This document shows positions 51,093 to 60,667 of a stretch of 64,000 nt of DNA, in pieces. Made by a program: the position numbers and the translations under genes. The stretch's first letter is position 1. The number at the start of each line of letters is the position of its first letter. This DNA comes from Pseudomonas sp. RC10 (lineage in GTDB: Bacteria > Pseudomonadota > Gammaproteobacteria > Pseudomonadales > Pseudomonadaceae): NCBI RefSeq assembly GCF_038397775.1, contig NZ_CP151650.1, positions 1,364,001 through 1,428,000 on the forward strand, read 5' to 3'. The notes under the pieces are model-generated. The model did not search any database. It saw only the letters and a list, made by a program, of their open reading frames with translations, and was not told the DNA's origin.

Positions 51093-53144
51093 TTAGAGCA
51101 CGCCCATATGGGTGCGATGCGCTTGCTTCAGATACGACAGCAACTCACGGGCAGGCAACGGCTTGCTGTAGAAATAGCCCTGACCTTCGTGGCAGCCCTC
51201 GGAAATGATGTAAGCCTCTTGCTCGGTGGTTTCCACGCCTTCGGCGATGACCTGCATGCCGAGGCTTTTGCCGAGCTGGATAATGGCGCGCACGATGGTC
51301 GCGTCGTCATCGTCGTCGATCAGGTCCTGAACGAAGCTCTTGTCGATCTTGATCTTGTCCAGCGGCAAGCTCTTGAGGTAACTCAGGGACGAATAGCCGG
51401 TGCCGAAGTCATCAATGGCGATCAGCGCGCCAGAGCGGCGGAGGCTGAGCAGGTGTTGGGCAGCGGTGCTGATGTCTTCCATCAGGCCGGTTTCGGTGAC
51501 TTCCAGCTCAAGACTGCGCGGCGGCAGGCGGTAGATCTGTAGCAGATTGTTGACCACGCGCGGCAGTTCGGAGTGATGCAGTTGAACGGTGGACAGGTTG
51601 ACCGCCATGCGCAGGTCGGTGAAGCCTTGATCGTGCCATTCGCGCAGTTGTTTACAGGCTTGGTCCAGCACCCATTCGCCGATGGCAATGATGGTGCCGT
51701 TCTGCTCGGCCAGCGGGATGAACTGGTCGGGCGGCACGAAGCCATGCTCGGGATGCGTCCAGCGAATCAGTGCTTCCACGCCCACCACCCGTTGATCGCG
51801 GTAGCTGATCTGCGGCTGGTAGACAAGGTGAAACTGATTGCGGACCAAGGCTTCGCGCAGGTCTTTTTCCAGTTCGCGGCGGCGACGCATTTCGCTGTCG
51901 ACGCTGGCGATGTAGAACTGGTAACGGTTGCGCGATCGGGTCTTGGCCAGGGTCATGGTCTGTTCGGCTTTCTGCAGCAGCTTCTCGGTGCTGTCGCCAT
52001 CTTCCGGGAACAGGGTGATGCCGATGGTGGCGCGCAGGCGGATTTCTTCCCCGTCCACGGAAAACGGCGCCTCCAGGTCATCGAGGATGTTCTGTGCCAG
52101 TTCGGCGGCTTCGTAGGGCTGCTCGATGTCGGCTTGAACCAGCGCGAACTGGTCGCCCCCCAGCCGTGCCAGCGCGCCAAGGCGGCCGCTGTGGCTGCGC
52201 AGACGGTCCGCCAGTGCCAGCAGCAGTTGGTCGCCGGCCTGATAGCTGAATTGTTCGTTGATGCCTTTGAAATCGTCCAGACCGACACACAGCACGGCGA
52301 CACGATGCTGCACCTTCCCGGCGTCGATCAGGATTTTGTCCAGCTGCTGCTGCAATTGCTGGCGATTGGGGAGGCCGGTCAGAAAATCGTATTGCGCCAT
52401 GCGCAGCAGGCTGGATTCCGCTTCGTGACGCAGATGGGTATTGCGTTCAATGGAGGCCAGCAACTCGTTGGCGGTATTGACCCAAATCCCCAGCTCGTTT
52501 TTCTCGTGGCCCTTGAGCAGCGGCAACTGGTGCTCACTGGGGCGATCGGGATTGATGCTGGTCAGGTGTTCGATGATGCGCGACAGCGGTTTGGTCAGCA
52601 GCCAGTGATAGACGAGATACAGCACGAGGCCCATGGCCAGCGCTCGCAGCACGCCAGAGATGAAAATGATCATCGAATTGATCAGAAAGCCTTCGCCGTA
52701 AGTCGCGGTGTCCAGCGTGATACGCAGGTCGCCGTAGTATTCGCTGTACGGGCTGCGGCCGACCAATTGGGTGGTGAAGCTGCGTTCCTGGCCGAGAATC
52801 GGGTCGGTCAGCCAGCGCGTGGGAGAGGGTTTGAGGTCGCGGGTTTTTTCCGCGAGCAGCGTCTCGTTGGGATGACCAATGGACGCCATGCGCACGGCCT
52901 TGTCCTGGAACAGGCCTTCAATGACCTGCATGCCCATTTCCCGGTCCAGGCTATAGACAGCCTGAGTCGACGGGTCCCGGAACATGTCGAGAATCCGCTC
53001 GGCGTCAGTGGCAACCGCCTGACGCGTTTTGTAGGCGTCGTACACGATCTGCGCGCAGCTGAGCACAACGCCCACGACCAGCGCCGACAACAACACCACA
53101 CGCAGCAGCTTCACCGACAAGCTGTTTTTGAGTTCCAGCTTCAA
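51093..53144 (-). CDS. bifA: c-di-GMP phosphodiesterase BifA
   Basis: 683 residues. A membrane segment (about 13-33), a periplasmic sensor domain and a second segment (about 155-178) precede a HAMP-like linker, a degenerate GGDEF domain reading GGDQF at 329-333, and an intact EAL domain (EAL at 457-459, DDFGTGYSSLSYLK later). Degenerate GGDQF with active EAL is the hallmark of P. aeruginosa BifA, which lowers c-di-GMP and favours swarming over biofilm. The position next to sodB agrees. The start is TTG at 53142-53144 with GAAGGAA upstream. Confidence 0.93.
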   Translation of the reverse strand: MKLELKNSLSVKLLRVVLLSALVVGVVLSCAQIVYDAYKTRQAVATDAERILDMFRDPSTQAVYSLDREMGMQVIEGLFQDKAVRMASIGHPNETLLAEKTRDLKPSPTRWLTDPILGQERSFTTQLVGRSPYSEYYGDLRITLDTATYGEGFLINSMIIFISGVLRALAMGLVLYLVYHWLLTKPLSRIIEHLTSINPDRPSEHQLPLLKGHEKNELGIWVNTANELLASIERNTHLRHEAESSLLRMAQYDFLTGLPNRQQLQQQLDKILIDAGKVQHRVAVLCVGLDDFKGINEQFSYQAGDQLLLALADRLRSHSGRLGALARLGGDQFALVQADIEQPYEAAELAQNILDDLEAPFSVDGEEIRLRATIGITLFPEDGDSTEKLLQKAEQTMTLAKTRSRNRYQFYIASVDSEMRRRRELEKDLREALVRNQFHLVYQPQISYRDQRVVGVEALIRWTHPEHGFVPPDQFIPLAEQNGTIIAIGEWVLDQACKQLREWHDQGFTDLRMAVNLSTVQLHHSELPRVVNNLLQIYRLPPRSLELEVTETGLMEDISTAAQHLLSLRRSGALIAIDDFGTGYSSLSYLKSLPLDKIKIDKSFVQDLIDDDDDATIVRAIIQLGKSLGMQVIAEGVETTEQEAYIISEGCHEGQGYFYSKPLPARELLSYLKQAHRTHMGVL

Positions 53145-53448
53145 ATGGGCATTCCTTCATCCATGCTGGGCGACTGCTTGCAAGCATTGGCAATGCAGAC
53201 CTTCGGGTCAAGGTCTTGATACACCTCTGACCTGTTTCATTTGGATAACGATTCACATGCAGGCAAGTAAGGCTATCAACACTGTGTCGGTAAACAGGAG
53301 GCGGAACTTGAGCCTCGCTTCGTCGATTTCCGGCGGAAACTGATATTAGTCCGCTATCGTTTTCTGACAATACATAAAGGATGAACAGAAGGCGAAAAAA
53401 AACCCGGACAGGCCGGGTTTTTCTTCAAAGCAGCGTTCGATGCCGTAA
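53145..53448. other. intergenic region between sodB and bifA (304 bp)
   Basis: Holds the sodB terminator (53395-53422) and the bifA leader. No coding frame on either strand is convincing, and I see no clear promoter hexamers. Confidence 0.5.
53395..53422 (-). terminator. rho-independent terminator after sodB
   Basis: Stem AAAAACCCGGCC / GGACCGGG-type hairpin, read on the minus strand as AACCCGGCCTGTCCGGGTT, followed by eight T residues. Confidence 0.88.
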
Positions 53449-54045
53449 TCAGGCAGTGAAAGCCTTGCCTTCGAACTGCTCAGCGACGAACTTCCAGTTC
53501 ACCAGGTTCCAGAACGCCTCGACGTATTTTGGACGCAGGTTACGGTAGTCGATGTAGTAAGCGTGTTCCCACACGTCGCAGGTCAGCAGCGGGGTGTCGC
53601 CGCTGGTCAGCGGGTTACCGGCGCCGATGGTGCTGGCCAGTGCCAGGGAACCGTCAGCCTTCTTCACCAGCCAGCCCCAGCCGGAGCCGAAGGTGCCAAT
53701 GGAGGTCTTGCTGAATTCTTCTTTGAACTTGTCGAACGAGCCGAACGCAGCGTTGATGGCATCAGCCAGCGCGCCGGTCGGTTGGCCGCCAGCGTTAGGC
53801 GCCAGGCAGTTCCAGTAGAAGGTGTGGTTCCAGACTTGGGCTGCGTTGTTGAAGATGCCGCCCGAAGAAGATTTGACGATTTCTTCCAGCGTCTTGCCTT
53901 CGAACTCGGTGCCTGGGACCAGGTTGTTCAGGTTCACGACATAGGTGTTGTGGTGTTTGTCGTGGTGATATTCCAGCGTTTCCTTGGAGATGTGCGGTGC
54001 CAGAGCATCGTGTGCGTACGGCAGCGGCGGCAATTCGAAAGCCAT
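53449..54045 (-). CDS. sodB: iron superoxide dismutase
   Basis: 198 residues. The metal ligands are in the usual motifs: [10 protein letters not shown] (His), [14 protein letters not shown] (His and the Gln typical of the iron enzyme), and [13 protein letters not shown] (Asp and His). It removes superoxide in the cytoplasm. TAGGAG precedes the ATG. Expression in pseudomonads rises with iron through the PrrF sRNAs; no site for this is resolved here. It neighbours bifA as in P. aeruginosa. Confidence 0.97.
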   Translation of the reverse strand: MAFELPPLPYAHDALAPHISKETLEYHHDKHHNTYVVNLNNLVPGTEFEGKTLEEIVKSSSGGIFNNAAQVWNHTFYWNCLAPNAGGQPTGALADAINAAFGSFDKFKEEFSKTSIGTFGSGWGWLVKKADGSLALASTIGAGNPLTSGDTPLLTCDVWEHAYYIDYRNLRPKYVEAFWNLVNWKFVAEQFEGKAFTA

Positions 54046-54443
54046 GGTAATTCTCCTAATCAGGTCAGGTTGCGGTTAGCGCAAGGCCGATCACGGACGG
54101 CCAGACAAAATACGCCGGCGAGTTTTTACTCTTTGCGGCGTAGGGGCTGGATCATAGCACCGGCCCCGGCCCATAACCACGCAACAACTGTGTGGGATAG
54201 AGGTTCCCATGGAATCGGCTGGAAGCGGATCTGTGGCAAGGTTCGCGTCTTGATGCTGGCCGAAGGCCGTGGGAGTTGGCTTGCCTACGATCTGTTGCGA
54301 AGCAACAGCAACATCCGACAGCTCGGTTGTGTCAGGCACACCGCATGTACAGATTCTGCTGCCGCTTCGCGCCAGATCGTAGGCAAGCCAACTCCCACGG
54401 CCGTTGGCCAGAATCAGCGGCTGCAGGCGGCTATGGGGCGGTA
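54046..54443. other. intergenic region between argO and sodB (398 bp)
   Basis: Contains the REP type C palindrome (54251-54416), about 200 nt of sodB upstream region and no supported gene. Open frames across it read through the palindrome arms. Confidence 0.6.
54251..54416. repeat. REP pair type C palindrome
   Basis: Arms TGATGCTGGCCGAAGGCCGT and GGGAGTTGGCTTGCCTACGA with complements on the right (TCGTAGGCAAGCCAACTCCC, then ACGGCCGTTGGCCAGAATCA), 166 bp. It has an inner imperfect stem. Single copy in the window. Confidence 0.85.
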
Positions 54444-55046
54444 TCACGCGGTTCTGATTAACTGCACCGCCACGCTGAACATCATCACCGCAACCATCAA
54501 GTCAAGCAGTCGCCAGGTGGCAGGCCGGGCCAGCCAGGGGGCGAGCCAGGCGGCGCCGATGGCGAGGGTCGAGAACCACAGCAGCGACGCGCTGGCGGCG
54601 CCGGCCACGTAGGCGCTCGGTTCGGTCTGTTGCGCGCCGAGGGAGCCGATCAGCAACACGGTGTCGAGGTAGACGTGGGGATTGAGCAGCGTCACCGCGA
54701 GCGCTGTCAGCAATACGGCGCGACGTGAGCGCTGACCGTTGGCGTCGCCTTCCTTCAAGCTCTGGGGCGACAGCGCGCGACGCAAGGCCTTGGCGCCATA
54801 CCACAGCAGAAACACCACGCCGCCCCAGCGCGCCACGGCCAGCAACGTCGGGTTATGAGCCAGCACGTTCGCAAGCCCGAAGACCCCGGCCGCCACCAGC
54901 ACCACATCACACACGATGCACAGCACGGCCACGGACAGGTGATGCTCGCGACGCAGACTCTGCGCCAGCACATACGCATTCTGGGTGCCGATCGCCATGA
55001 TCAGGCCGAACGCGACCAGCAGTCCGTTGAGGTAGCTTTGCCACAT
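54444..55046 (-). CDS. argO: LysE/ArgO-family basic amino acid exporter
   Basis: 200 residues, five or six membrane helices. The N-terminus GLLVAFGLIMAIGTQNAYVL is the LysE-family signature, and VTLLNPHVYLDTVLLIGSLG carries the conserved NPH motif. It exports arginine (and possibly lysine or canavanine). It is divergent from argP, its expected activator. The start is ATG ending at 55046 (MWQSYLNG), with GGAGCACC upstream; the longer frame from 55124 overlaps the promoter. Confidence 0.92.
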   Translation of the reverse strand: MWQSYLNGLLVAFGLIMAIGTQNAYVLAQSLRREHHLSVAVLCIVCDVVLVAAGVFGLANVLAHNPTLLAVARWGGVVFLLWYGAKALRRALSPQSLKEGDANGQRSRRAVLLTALAVTLLNPHVYLDTVLLIGSLGAQQTEPSAYVAGAASASLLWFSTLAIGAAWLAPWLARPATWRLLDLMVAVMMFSVAVQLIRTA

Positions 55047-55152
55047 GATGAGGTGCTCCGAGATGGCGGTGATGCGAAGAAGATGTGGCGATTGTCGGCG
55101 CTGAGGCTGTATAAGAAAAACCAATAATCCTGATCACTCATTAGGAAAAGTG

Positions 55153-56052
55153 ATGTTCGATTACAAGTTGCTTTCCGCGTTGGCGGCCGTCGTCGAGCAG
55201 GCCGGGTTCGAAAGGGCGGCGCAGGTATTGGGGTTGTCGCAATCGGCGGTCTCCCAGCGGATCAAACTCCTGGAGGCGCGTGTGGGGCAGCCAGTGTTGG
55301 TGCGGGCCACGCCCCCGACACCCACCGAAATCGGTCGGCGCTTGCTCAACCATGTGCAGCAGGTGCGCTTGCTGGAGCGCGACTTGCAGACCTTGGTCCC
55401 GGCACTGGACGAAGGCGGCGCCCCCGAACGTCTGCGCATCGCGCTCAATGCTGACAGCTTGGCAACCTGGTGGGCGCAGGCCGTGGGGGATTTTTGCAGC
55501 GAGCATCATCTGCTGACTGAACTGGTGGTTGAAGATCAGGAAGTGGGCCTCAAACGCATGCGCGCCGGGGAAGTGGCAGCGTGTCTGTGCGGCAGCGAGC
55601 GGCCGGTGGCCGGGGCACGCAGCTTGCTGTTGGGCGCCATGCGCTATCGTGCGTTGGCCAGCCCCGCGTTCATTGCCCGGCATTTTCCGAACGGCGTGAC
55701 CCCGCAGGGGGTGGCGCAGACCCCGGCGCTGGTGTTCGGGCCAGACGATTTCCTGCAACACCGGTATCTGGAATCGCTGGGCGTCGAGGGCGGTTTTCAG
55801 CACCACCTTTGCCCGTCGTCAGAGGGTTTCATGCGCATGACCGAGGCCGGAATGGGCTGGGGGCTGGTGCCGGAATTGCAGGTGCGTGAGCAACTTGCCA
55901 GCGGAAAACTGGTGGAATTGTTGAGGGATCGCTGCATCGATGTGCCGTTGTACTGGCATCATTGGCGCAATGGCGGGCAATTGCTGACGCAGCTGACCGA
56001 TCACCTCGCAAAAAAAGCCGGGCAATGGTTAGTGCCGCTGGCAGCGGACTGA
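55153..56052 (+). CDS. argP: LysR-type regulator ArgP (IciA)
   Basis: 299 residues. An N-terminal helix-turn-helix (FERAAQVLGLSQSAVSQRIK, about 20-39) is followed by the effector-binding domain with WWAQAVGDFCSEHHLL and GLKRMRAGEVAACLC, characteristic of ArgP. It activates argO in response to arginine or lysine. The 106 nt shared spacer with argO is the expected control region. AGGAAAAGTG precedes the ATG at 55153; the preceding GTG is an alternative start. Confidence 0.92.
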   Translation: MFDYKLLSALAAVVEQAGFERAAQVLGLSQSAVSQRIKLLEARVGQPVLVRATPPTPTEIGRRLLNHVQQVRLLERDLQTLVPALDEGGAPERLRIALNADSLATWWAQAVGDFCSEHHLLTELVVEDQEVGLKRMRAGEVAACLCGSERPVAGARSLLLGAMRYRALASPAFIARHFPNGVTPQGVAQTPALVFGPDDFLQHRYLESLGVEGGFQHHLCPSSEGFMRMTEAGMGWGLVPELQVREQLASGKLVELLRDRCIDVPLYWHHWRNGGQLLTQLTDHLAKKAGQWLVPLAAD

Positions 56053-56152
56053 GCGTCACTGCCGGTGTTGAATAAGCGGGACCTACAATTGACCGTCCGA
56101 CGCCATCACGGCGGCGCTCGGTGCGAAATGTATAGATGAGATGGAGCGGTAA

Positions 56153-57151
56153 ATGAAGATTCTGGTCACCGGCGCGAGCGGCTTCATCGGCGGACGCTTT
56201 GCGCGTTTTGCGCTGGAGCAGGGGTTGAGCGTTCGGGTCAACGGCCGTCGTGCGCAAGGCGTCGAGCACCTGGTACGTCGGGGTGCCGAGTTCATTCAGG
56301 GCGACCTGAACGACCCGGAGCTGGTGCAGGCTTTGTGTGACGACGTCGAAGCCGTGGTGCATTGCGCCGGAGCGGTGGGCAACTGGGGGCGTCGTCAGGA
56401 CTTCCATCAGGGCAACGTGCAAGTCACTGAAAACGTGGTCGAGGCCTGCCTCAAACAGCACGTGCGGCGTCTGGTGCACCTGTCATCGCCTTCTATCTAT
56501 TTCGACGGCCATTCGCACCTGAACATCCGCGAGGAGCAGGTGCCCAAGCGTTTCCACAATCATTACGCGGCCACCAAATACTTGGCCGAGCAGAAAGTAT
56601 TCGGCGCCGAAGAGTTCGGCCTCGAAGTGATCGCGCTGCGGCCCCGTTTCGTCACGGGGGCGGGCGACACCAGCATCTTCCCGCGCCTGATGCAGATGCA
56701 GCGCAAGAAGCGCCTGTCGATCATCGGCAACGGGCTGAACAAGGTCGACTTCACCAGCATCCAGAACCTCAACGAAGCCCTGCTCAGCAGTCTGCTGGCG
56801 ACGGGGTCGGCGCTGGGCAAGGCCTACAACATCAGTAATGGCACGCCGATTCCGATCTGGGACGTGGTCAATTACGTGATGCGCCAGATGGAGTTGCCGC
56901 CTGTCACCCGCTATCGCTCGTACGGCCTGGCGTACAGCGCCGCTGCGATCAACGAGGCTGCGTGTCTGCTCTGGCCCGGCCGACCTGAACCGACGCTGTC
57001 GAGAATCGGAATGCAGGTGATGAGTCGAGATTTCACGCTTGATATCAGCCGCGCCCAGTATTATCTGGATTACCAGCCCAAGGTCAGCGTCTGGACCGCG
57101 CTGGACGAGTTCTGTGGCTGGTGGAAGGCCCAACACGGCGCCGAGCTGTAA
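56153..57151 (+). CDS. NAD(P)-dependent epimerase/dehydratase-type oxidoreductase
   Basis: 332 residues, extended short-chain dehydrogenase. The NAD-binding motif is TGASGFIGGRFARFA at the N-terminus; the active-site Tyr and Lys lie in HYAATKYLAEQ, and HLSSPSIYFDG precedes them. Related proteins (3-beta-hydroxysteroid or sugar-epimerase class) vary in substrate, so none is assigned. It follows argP by 100 nt. A homologue occupies the same place in P. aeruginosa (PA4361), as I recall. No partner genes point to a pathway. Confidence 0.8.
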   Translation: MKILVTGASGFIGGRFARFALEQGLSVRVNGRRAQGVEHLVRRGAEFIQGDLNDPELVQALCDDVEAVVHCAGAVGNWGRRQDFHQGNVQVTENVVEACLKQHVRRLVHLSSPSIYFDGHSHLNIREEQVPKRFHNHYAATKYLAEQKVFGAEEFGLEVIALRPRFVTGAGDTSIFPRLMQMQRKKRLSIIGNGLNKVDFTSIQNLNEALLSSLLATGSALGKAYNISNGTPIPIWDVVNYVMRQMELPPVTRYRSYGLAYSAAAINEAACLLWPGRPEPTLSRIGMQVMSRDFTLDISRAQYYLDYQPKVSVWTALDEFCGWWKAQHGAEL

Positions 57152-57233
57152 AACACCCGGCGATTCGGGTGGTCCTAACGTTCGGCGGAGCGAATCCGCC
57201 CTTCAAGATTCAACGGATTTCAAAGGGAAACGC

Positions 57234-58097
57234 ATGCGCAAAGATCCGTATGACGACGTCGATGACGTCCCAAGCCTCAGCGCCAAAGATGATGACGACG
57301 ATTTTATTCCGACCACGGCGGGCGCTCGCGAGCGCACCACGGTGTATTCGCGCACCACGCCGGTGGTGAAGGTGAAAGCGCCGGGTACAGGCGCGTTGTG
57401 GGCGTTGATCGGCGCGCTGTTCATCGCGTTCTGCGGCCTGGGCTGGTGGAGTTTTCAGCAGGTCTCGTTGATGGAACAGCAACTGGTCGCCACGCAAGAA
57501 AGCTTCGCGCGGATCAGTGAGGAAGCGGCGGGGCGTCTGCAGGACATTTCCGGCAAGGTTGTAGCCACTGAATCGGTTGCCAACAGCGGCGGTGAAGCGC
57601 TGAAAGCTGAAATCAAGGCGCTGCAGGATCAACTCGCCGAGCAGAGCAAACAGCAGCAGGGCGCGGCCGGGGTGCAGGGCGGTCTGGACAAGCGTCTGGA
57701 AACCATCGCCACGCAAGCGACGCAGCAGCAGGCCACGAACCAGCAATTGCAGGATCAGCTCAAGGCCGTGATCACGGAGTTGGCGGCACTAAAAGCCGCG
57801 ATGCCGGATGGCAAGTCGGCGCAGGCCGATCAGGATCGTCTGGATTCGCAGCTCAAAAGCTTGAGCGCGGACGTGGCAAATCTGAAGAAGAGCAACAACA
57901 GTCAGACCATCGAGCGTCTGGAGCAGGACATGATTGTGCTCAAGAGCGAGCAGGACAACCGTCCGGCGCAGGCGGCGTCTTCAGGGGCGAGCACCCAGGA
58001 ATTCGATGCGTTCCGTGGGCAGATGACCCGCAACCTGAACACGTTGCAAAGCCAGATTCAGACGTTGTCGCAGCAGATCAATTCGCGGGCTCAGTAG
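57234..58097 (+). CDS. single-pass membrane protein with long coiled coil
   Basis: 287 residues. An acidic cytoplasmic head (DDVDDVPSLSAKDDDDDF, residues 5-22) leads to one membrane segment at about 60-80 (ALWALIGALFIAFCGLGWWS). The remainder is Gln-rich with heptad repeats (KAEIKALQDQLAEQSKQQQG and others), indicating a long coiled coil in the periplasm, ending STQEFDAFRGQMTRNLNTLQ and so on. No enzyme motif is visible. It resembles Pseudomonas hypothetical proteins of this type. AAAGGGAAA precedes ATG 57234. Confidence 0.7.
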   Translation: MRKDPYDDVDDVPSLSAKDDDDDFIPTTAGARERTTVYSRTTPVVKVKAPGTGALWALIGALFIAFCGLGWWSFQQVSLMEQQLVATQESFARISEEAAGRLQDISGKVVATESVANSGGEALKAEIKALQDQLAEQSKQQQGAAGVQGGLDKRLETIATQATQQQATNQQLQDQLKAVITELAALKAAMPDGKSAQADQDRLDSQLKSLSADVANLKKSNNSQTIERLEQDMIVLKSEQDNRPAQAASSGASTQEFDAFRGQMTRNLNTLQSQIQTLSQQINSRAQ

Positions 58098-58122
58098 CGT
58101 GTTGGCTTGGGACCGTCACGCT

Positions 58123-58313
58123 GATGCCCTTCGGGCCTATTCGCCACCAAGGCGGCTCCCACATGTGTTGCAACGTGCCACGGCCTGAAAGTTCTCATTG
58201 TCCGCCTTGGGATCGTGTCGGATATACAAGGCGTACAACGGGGTCCTTCAGAATGCGGCACGTTGCAACCGATGTGGGAGCCGCCTTGGTGGCGAATAAG
58301 CCCGCAGGGCATC
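58123..58313. repeat. long nested palindrome, copy 2
   Basis: 191 bp. Outer arms GATGCCCTTCGGGCCTATTC / GCAGGGCATC and CGCCACCAAGGCGGCTCCCA / TGGGAGCCGCCTTGGTGGCG are almost perfectly matched; inner arms TTGCAACGTGCCA / GGCACGTTGCAA are nested. It lies between the convergent coiled-coil gene and xenB. Confidence 0.92.
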
Positions 58314-58348
58314 AGAGTATCGATCCAAAGCCCTAAGACCCTGAAGCC

Positions 58349-59398
58349 TTACAACGCCGGATAGTCGATATAACCCACCGGCCCTTTGGCGTAGAACGTC
58401 TCTGGATGCGGCTCGTTCAGCGGCGCATCCGTCGCCAGGCGCGCAGGCAGGTCAGGGTTGGCGATGAACGGCACGCCGAATGCGACAGCGTCGGCCTTGC
58501 CACTTTCCAGCCATTCGTTGGCGCTGTCTTTGGTGAATTTCTCGTTGGCGATGAACACCCCGCCAAACGCTTGTTTCAGGCGCGGCGACAGGCTGTCGTC
58601 GAGTTCGCGTTCGCGGGCACACAGGAAGGCGATCCCGCGTTTGCCGAGCTCCGTCGCGACGTAGGTGAAGGTCTCGGTCAGGTTGTCGTCGCCCATGTCG
58701 TGCAGGTCGGCGCGTGGCGAGAGGTGCATGCCTACGCGGCCAGCGCCCCAGACTTCCACGACGGCGTCAGTCACTTCCAGCATCAGGCGTGCACGATTTT
58801 CTACGGAACCGCCATAAATGTCGGTGCGCTGATTAGTGCTGGTCTGCAGGAACTGGTCGAGCAGGTAACCGTTGGCGCCGTGGATTTCCACGCCGTCAAA
58901 ACCGGCAGCCTTGGCGTTCTCTGCGCCCACGCGGTAGGCCTCGACGACGTCTTCGATCTCAGCCAGTTCCAGCGCACGTGGCGTCGGGTAGTCGGCCAGT
59001 GGGCGAACCAGGCTGACGTGGCCTTTCTGTTGAACGGCGCTCGGTGCGACCGGCGCTTCACCGTTCAGGTAGATCGGGTGGGAAACACGGCCCACGTGCC
59101 ACAGTTGCAACACGATCTTGCCGCCCGCCGCGTGAACGGCCTTGGTGATGTTGCTCCAGCCACGGACCTGATCGTTGGACCAGATGCCCGGTGTGTCGGG
59201 GTAACCGACGCCCATTGCGGTGACCGAGGTGGCTTCGGTGATGATCAGACCAGCCGAGGCGCGCTGCACGTAATACTCGGCCATCATCGCGTTGGGCACG
59301 CGGCCTTCGTCGGCGCGGCAGCGGGTCAGCGGGGCCATGACGATGCGGTTGTTCAGATCGAGTTCGCCGATCTTGATCGGGTCAAAAATCGTGGTCAT
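58349..59398 (-). CDS. xenB: old yellow enzyme-type xenobiotic reductase XenB
   Basis: FMN-dependent NADPH reductase, 349 residues, that reduces activated alkenes, nitrate esters and nitroaromatics in the cytoplasm. It has the OYE barrel start (FDPIKIGELDLNNRIVMAPL), LQLWHVGRVSH, the substrate-binding pair in VEIHGANGYLLDQFLQ (His and Asn), and NRTDIYGGS-type STNQRTDIYGGSVENRARL. Synteny with MFS and ArsR genes matches P. aeruginosa xenB. It is the third gene after arsR and the MFS gene on the same strand, 82 nt downstream of the latter. Confidence 0.9.
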   Translation of the reverse strand: MTTIFDPIKIGELDLNNRIVMAPLTRCRADEGRVPNAMMAEYYVQRASAGLIITEATSVTAMGVGYPDTPGIWSNDQVRGWSNITKAVHAAGGKIVLQLWHVGRVSHPIYLNGEAPVAPSAVQQKGHVSLVRPLADYPTPRALELAEIEDVVEAYRVGAENAKAAGFDGVEIHGANGYLLDQFLQTSTNQRTDIYGGSVENRARLMLEVTDAVVEVWGAGRVGMHLSPRADLHDMGDDNLTETFTYVATELGKRGIAFLCARERELDDSLSPRLKQAFGGVFIANEKFTKDSANEWLESGKADAVAFGVPFIANPDLPARLATDAPLNEPHPETFYAKGPVGYIDYPAL

Positions 59399-59480
59399 CG
59401 GAAGGTATCCTCAGTGAAGTCTGTAAAGGTTGAATCCGCAGTCTTTTAACGCATGTCGCTGAAGCGCTGACTCTAGAGGC

Positions 59481-60647
59481 TCAGTTCGCCACAGCAGCCA
59501 GCTCGGCATCGCCGCGCTGACGGAAATTGATCAGAGTCACCACCAGGGCCAGCACCGCCAGGGCGCCAGCGGCCAAGGGCACGCTGGTGAGGCCAAAACC
59601 GTGGGCGATGACACTGCCGCCGACCCAGGCGCCCAAGGCGTTGCCGACGTTGAAAGCGCCGATGTTCAGGGTGGAGACCAGATTTGGAGCGTCCTTGCCG
59701 AAGGTCACGACGTTGATCTGCAACGCAGGCACGGCGGCAAAACAGGCGACGGCCCACAAGAACAGCGTCACTTCCGCCGGGATCAGCGCAACAGCGGTCC
59801 AGCTCAGGACAGTCGAGACCACGGCCATGGTGATGAACACGCCGATCAGCGTGGCGGCCAAACGACGATCCGCCAGCTTGCCGCCGATGATGTTGCCGAG
59901 GGTCAGGCCCAGGCCGACCAGCATGAGTGTCCAGGTCACGCCATGTGGCGATACCCCGGTGATTTCACCCAGCAACGGTGCGACGTAAGTAAACAGGGCA
60001 AATACGGACGCAGCGAACAAAGCGGTCATGCTCAGCGAAAGCCAGATACCGGCGCCCTTGAGCACTGCCAGTTCGGCACGCATGTCGAGTTTTTCTTCGT
60101 CACGTTTGGCGGGCAGGAAGCGGATCAGGCCGATGAACGCGATCACGCCGATCACGGTCACCGCGTAGAACGTCGAGCGCCAACCCGCCTGTTGACCCAG
60201 TGCCGTACCGAGCGGCACACCCAGCACGTTGGCCAGGGTCAGGCCGGTGAACATCAAGGCGACGGCGGAAGCGCGGCGATTGGCGGGCACCAGACCGGCA
60301 GCGACCACGGAGCCGATGCCGAAGAACGCACCGTGACACAGAGCAGTCACGACGCGGGCGAACATCAGCACGTTGTAATCAGTGGCGACGGCGCAGAGCA
60401 GGTTGCCGATGATGAAGATGCCCATGAGGATCACCAGCGCCGCTTTGCGTGGTAACCGCGAAGTGGCCATCGCCATGAACGGCGCGCCGATGGCGACACC
60501 CAATGCGTAACCCGTGACGAGCCAGCCCGCCCCGGGAATGCTTACGCCCAAGTCAGCGGCGACGTCGGGCAACAGGCCCATGATGACGAACTCGGTCGTC
60601 CCGATGGCAAAGGCGCTCAAGGCCAGAATAAGTAGCGAAAGAGGCAC
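59481..60647 (-). CDS. MFS transporter (DHA1 class)
   Basis: 388 residues, about 12 membrane helices. The N-terminus ILALSAFAIGTTEFVIMGLL and the loop SRLPRKAALVILM are typical of DHA1 drug or sugar exporters (AraJ/YdhP-type). The substrate is unknown. It lies 20 nt downstream of the arsR-type gene and 82 nt upstream of xenB, so regulator, exporter and reductase appear to form one operon against an electrophilic compound. Confidence 0.88.
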   Translation of the reverse strand: MPLSLLILALSAFAIGTTEFVIMGLLPDVAADLGVSIPGAGWLVTGYALGVAIGAPFMAMATSRLPRKAALVILMGIFIIGNLLCAVATDYNVLMFARVVTALCHGAFFGIGSVVAAGLVPANRRASAVALMFTGLTLANVLGVPLGTALGQQAGWRSTFYAVTVIGVIAFIGLIRFLPAKRDEEKLDMRAELAVLKGAGIWLSLSMTALFAASVFALFTYVAPLLGEITGVSPHGVTWTLMLVGLGLTLGNIIGGKLADRRLAATLIGVFITMAVVSTVLSWTAVALIPAEVTLFLWAVACFAAVPALQINVVTFGKDAPNLVSTLNIGAFNVGNALGAWVGGSVIAHGFGLTSVPLAAGALAVLALVVTLINFRQRGDAELAAVAN

Positions 60648-60667
60648 GGGGCGTCTCCTGAAAGTGT

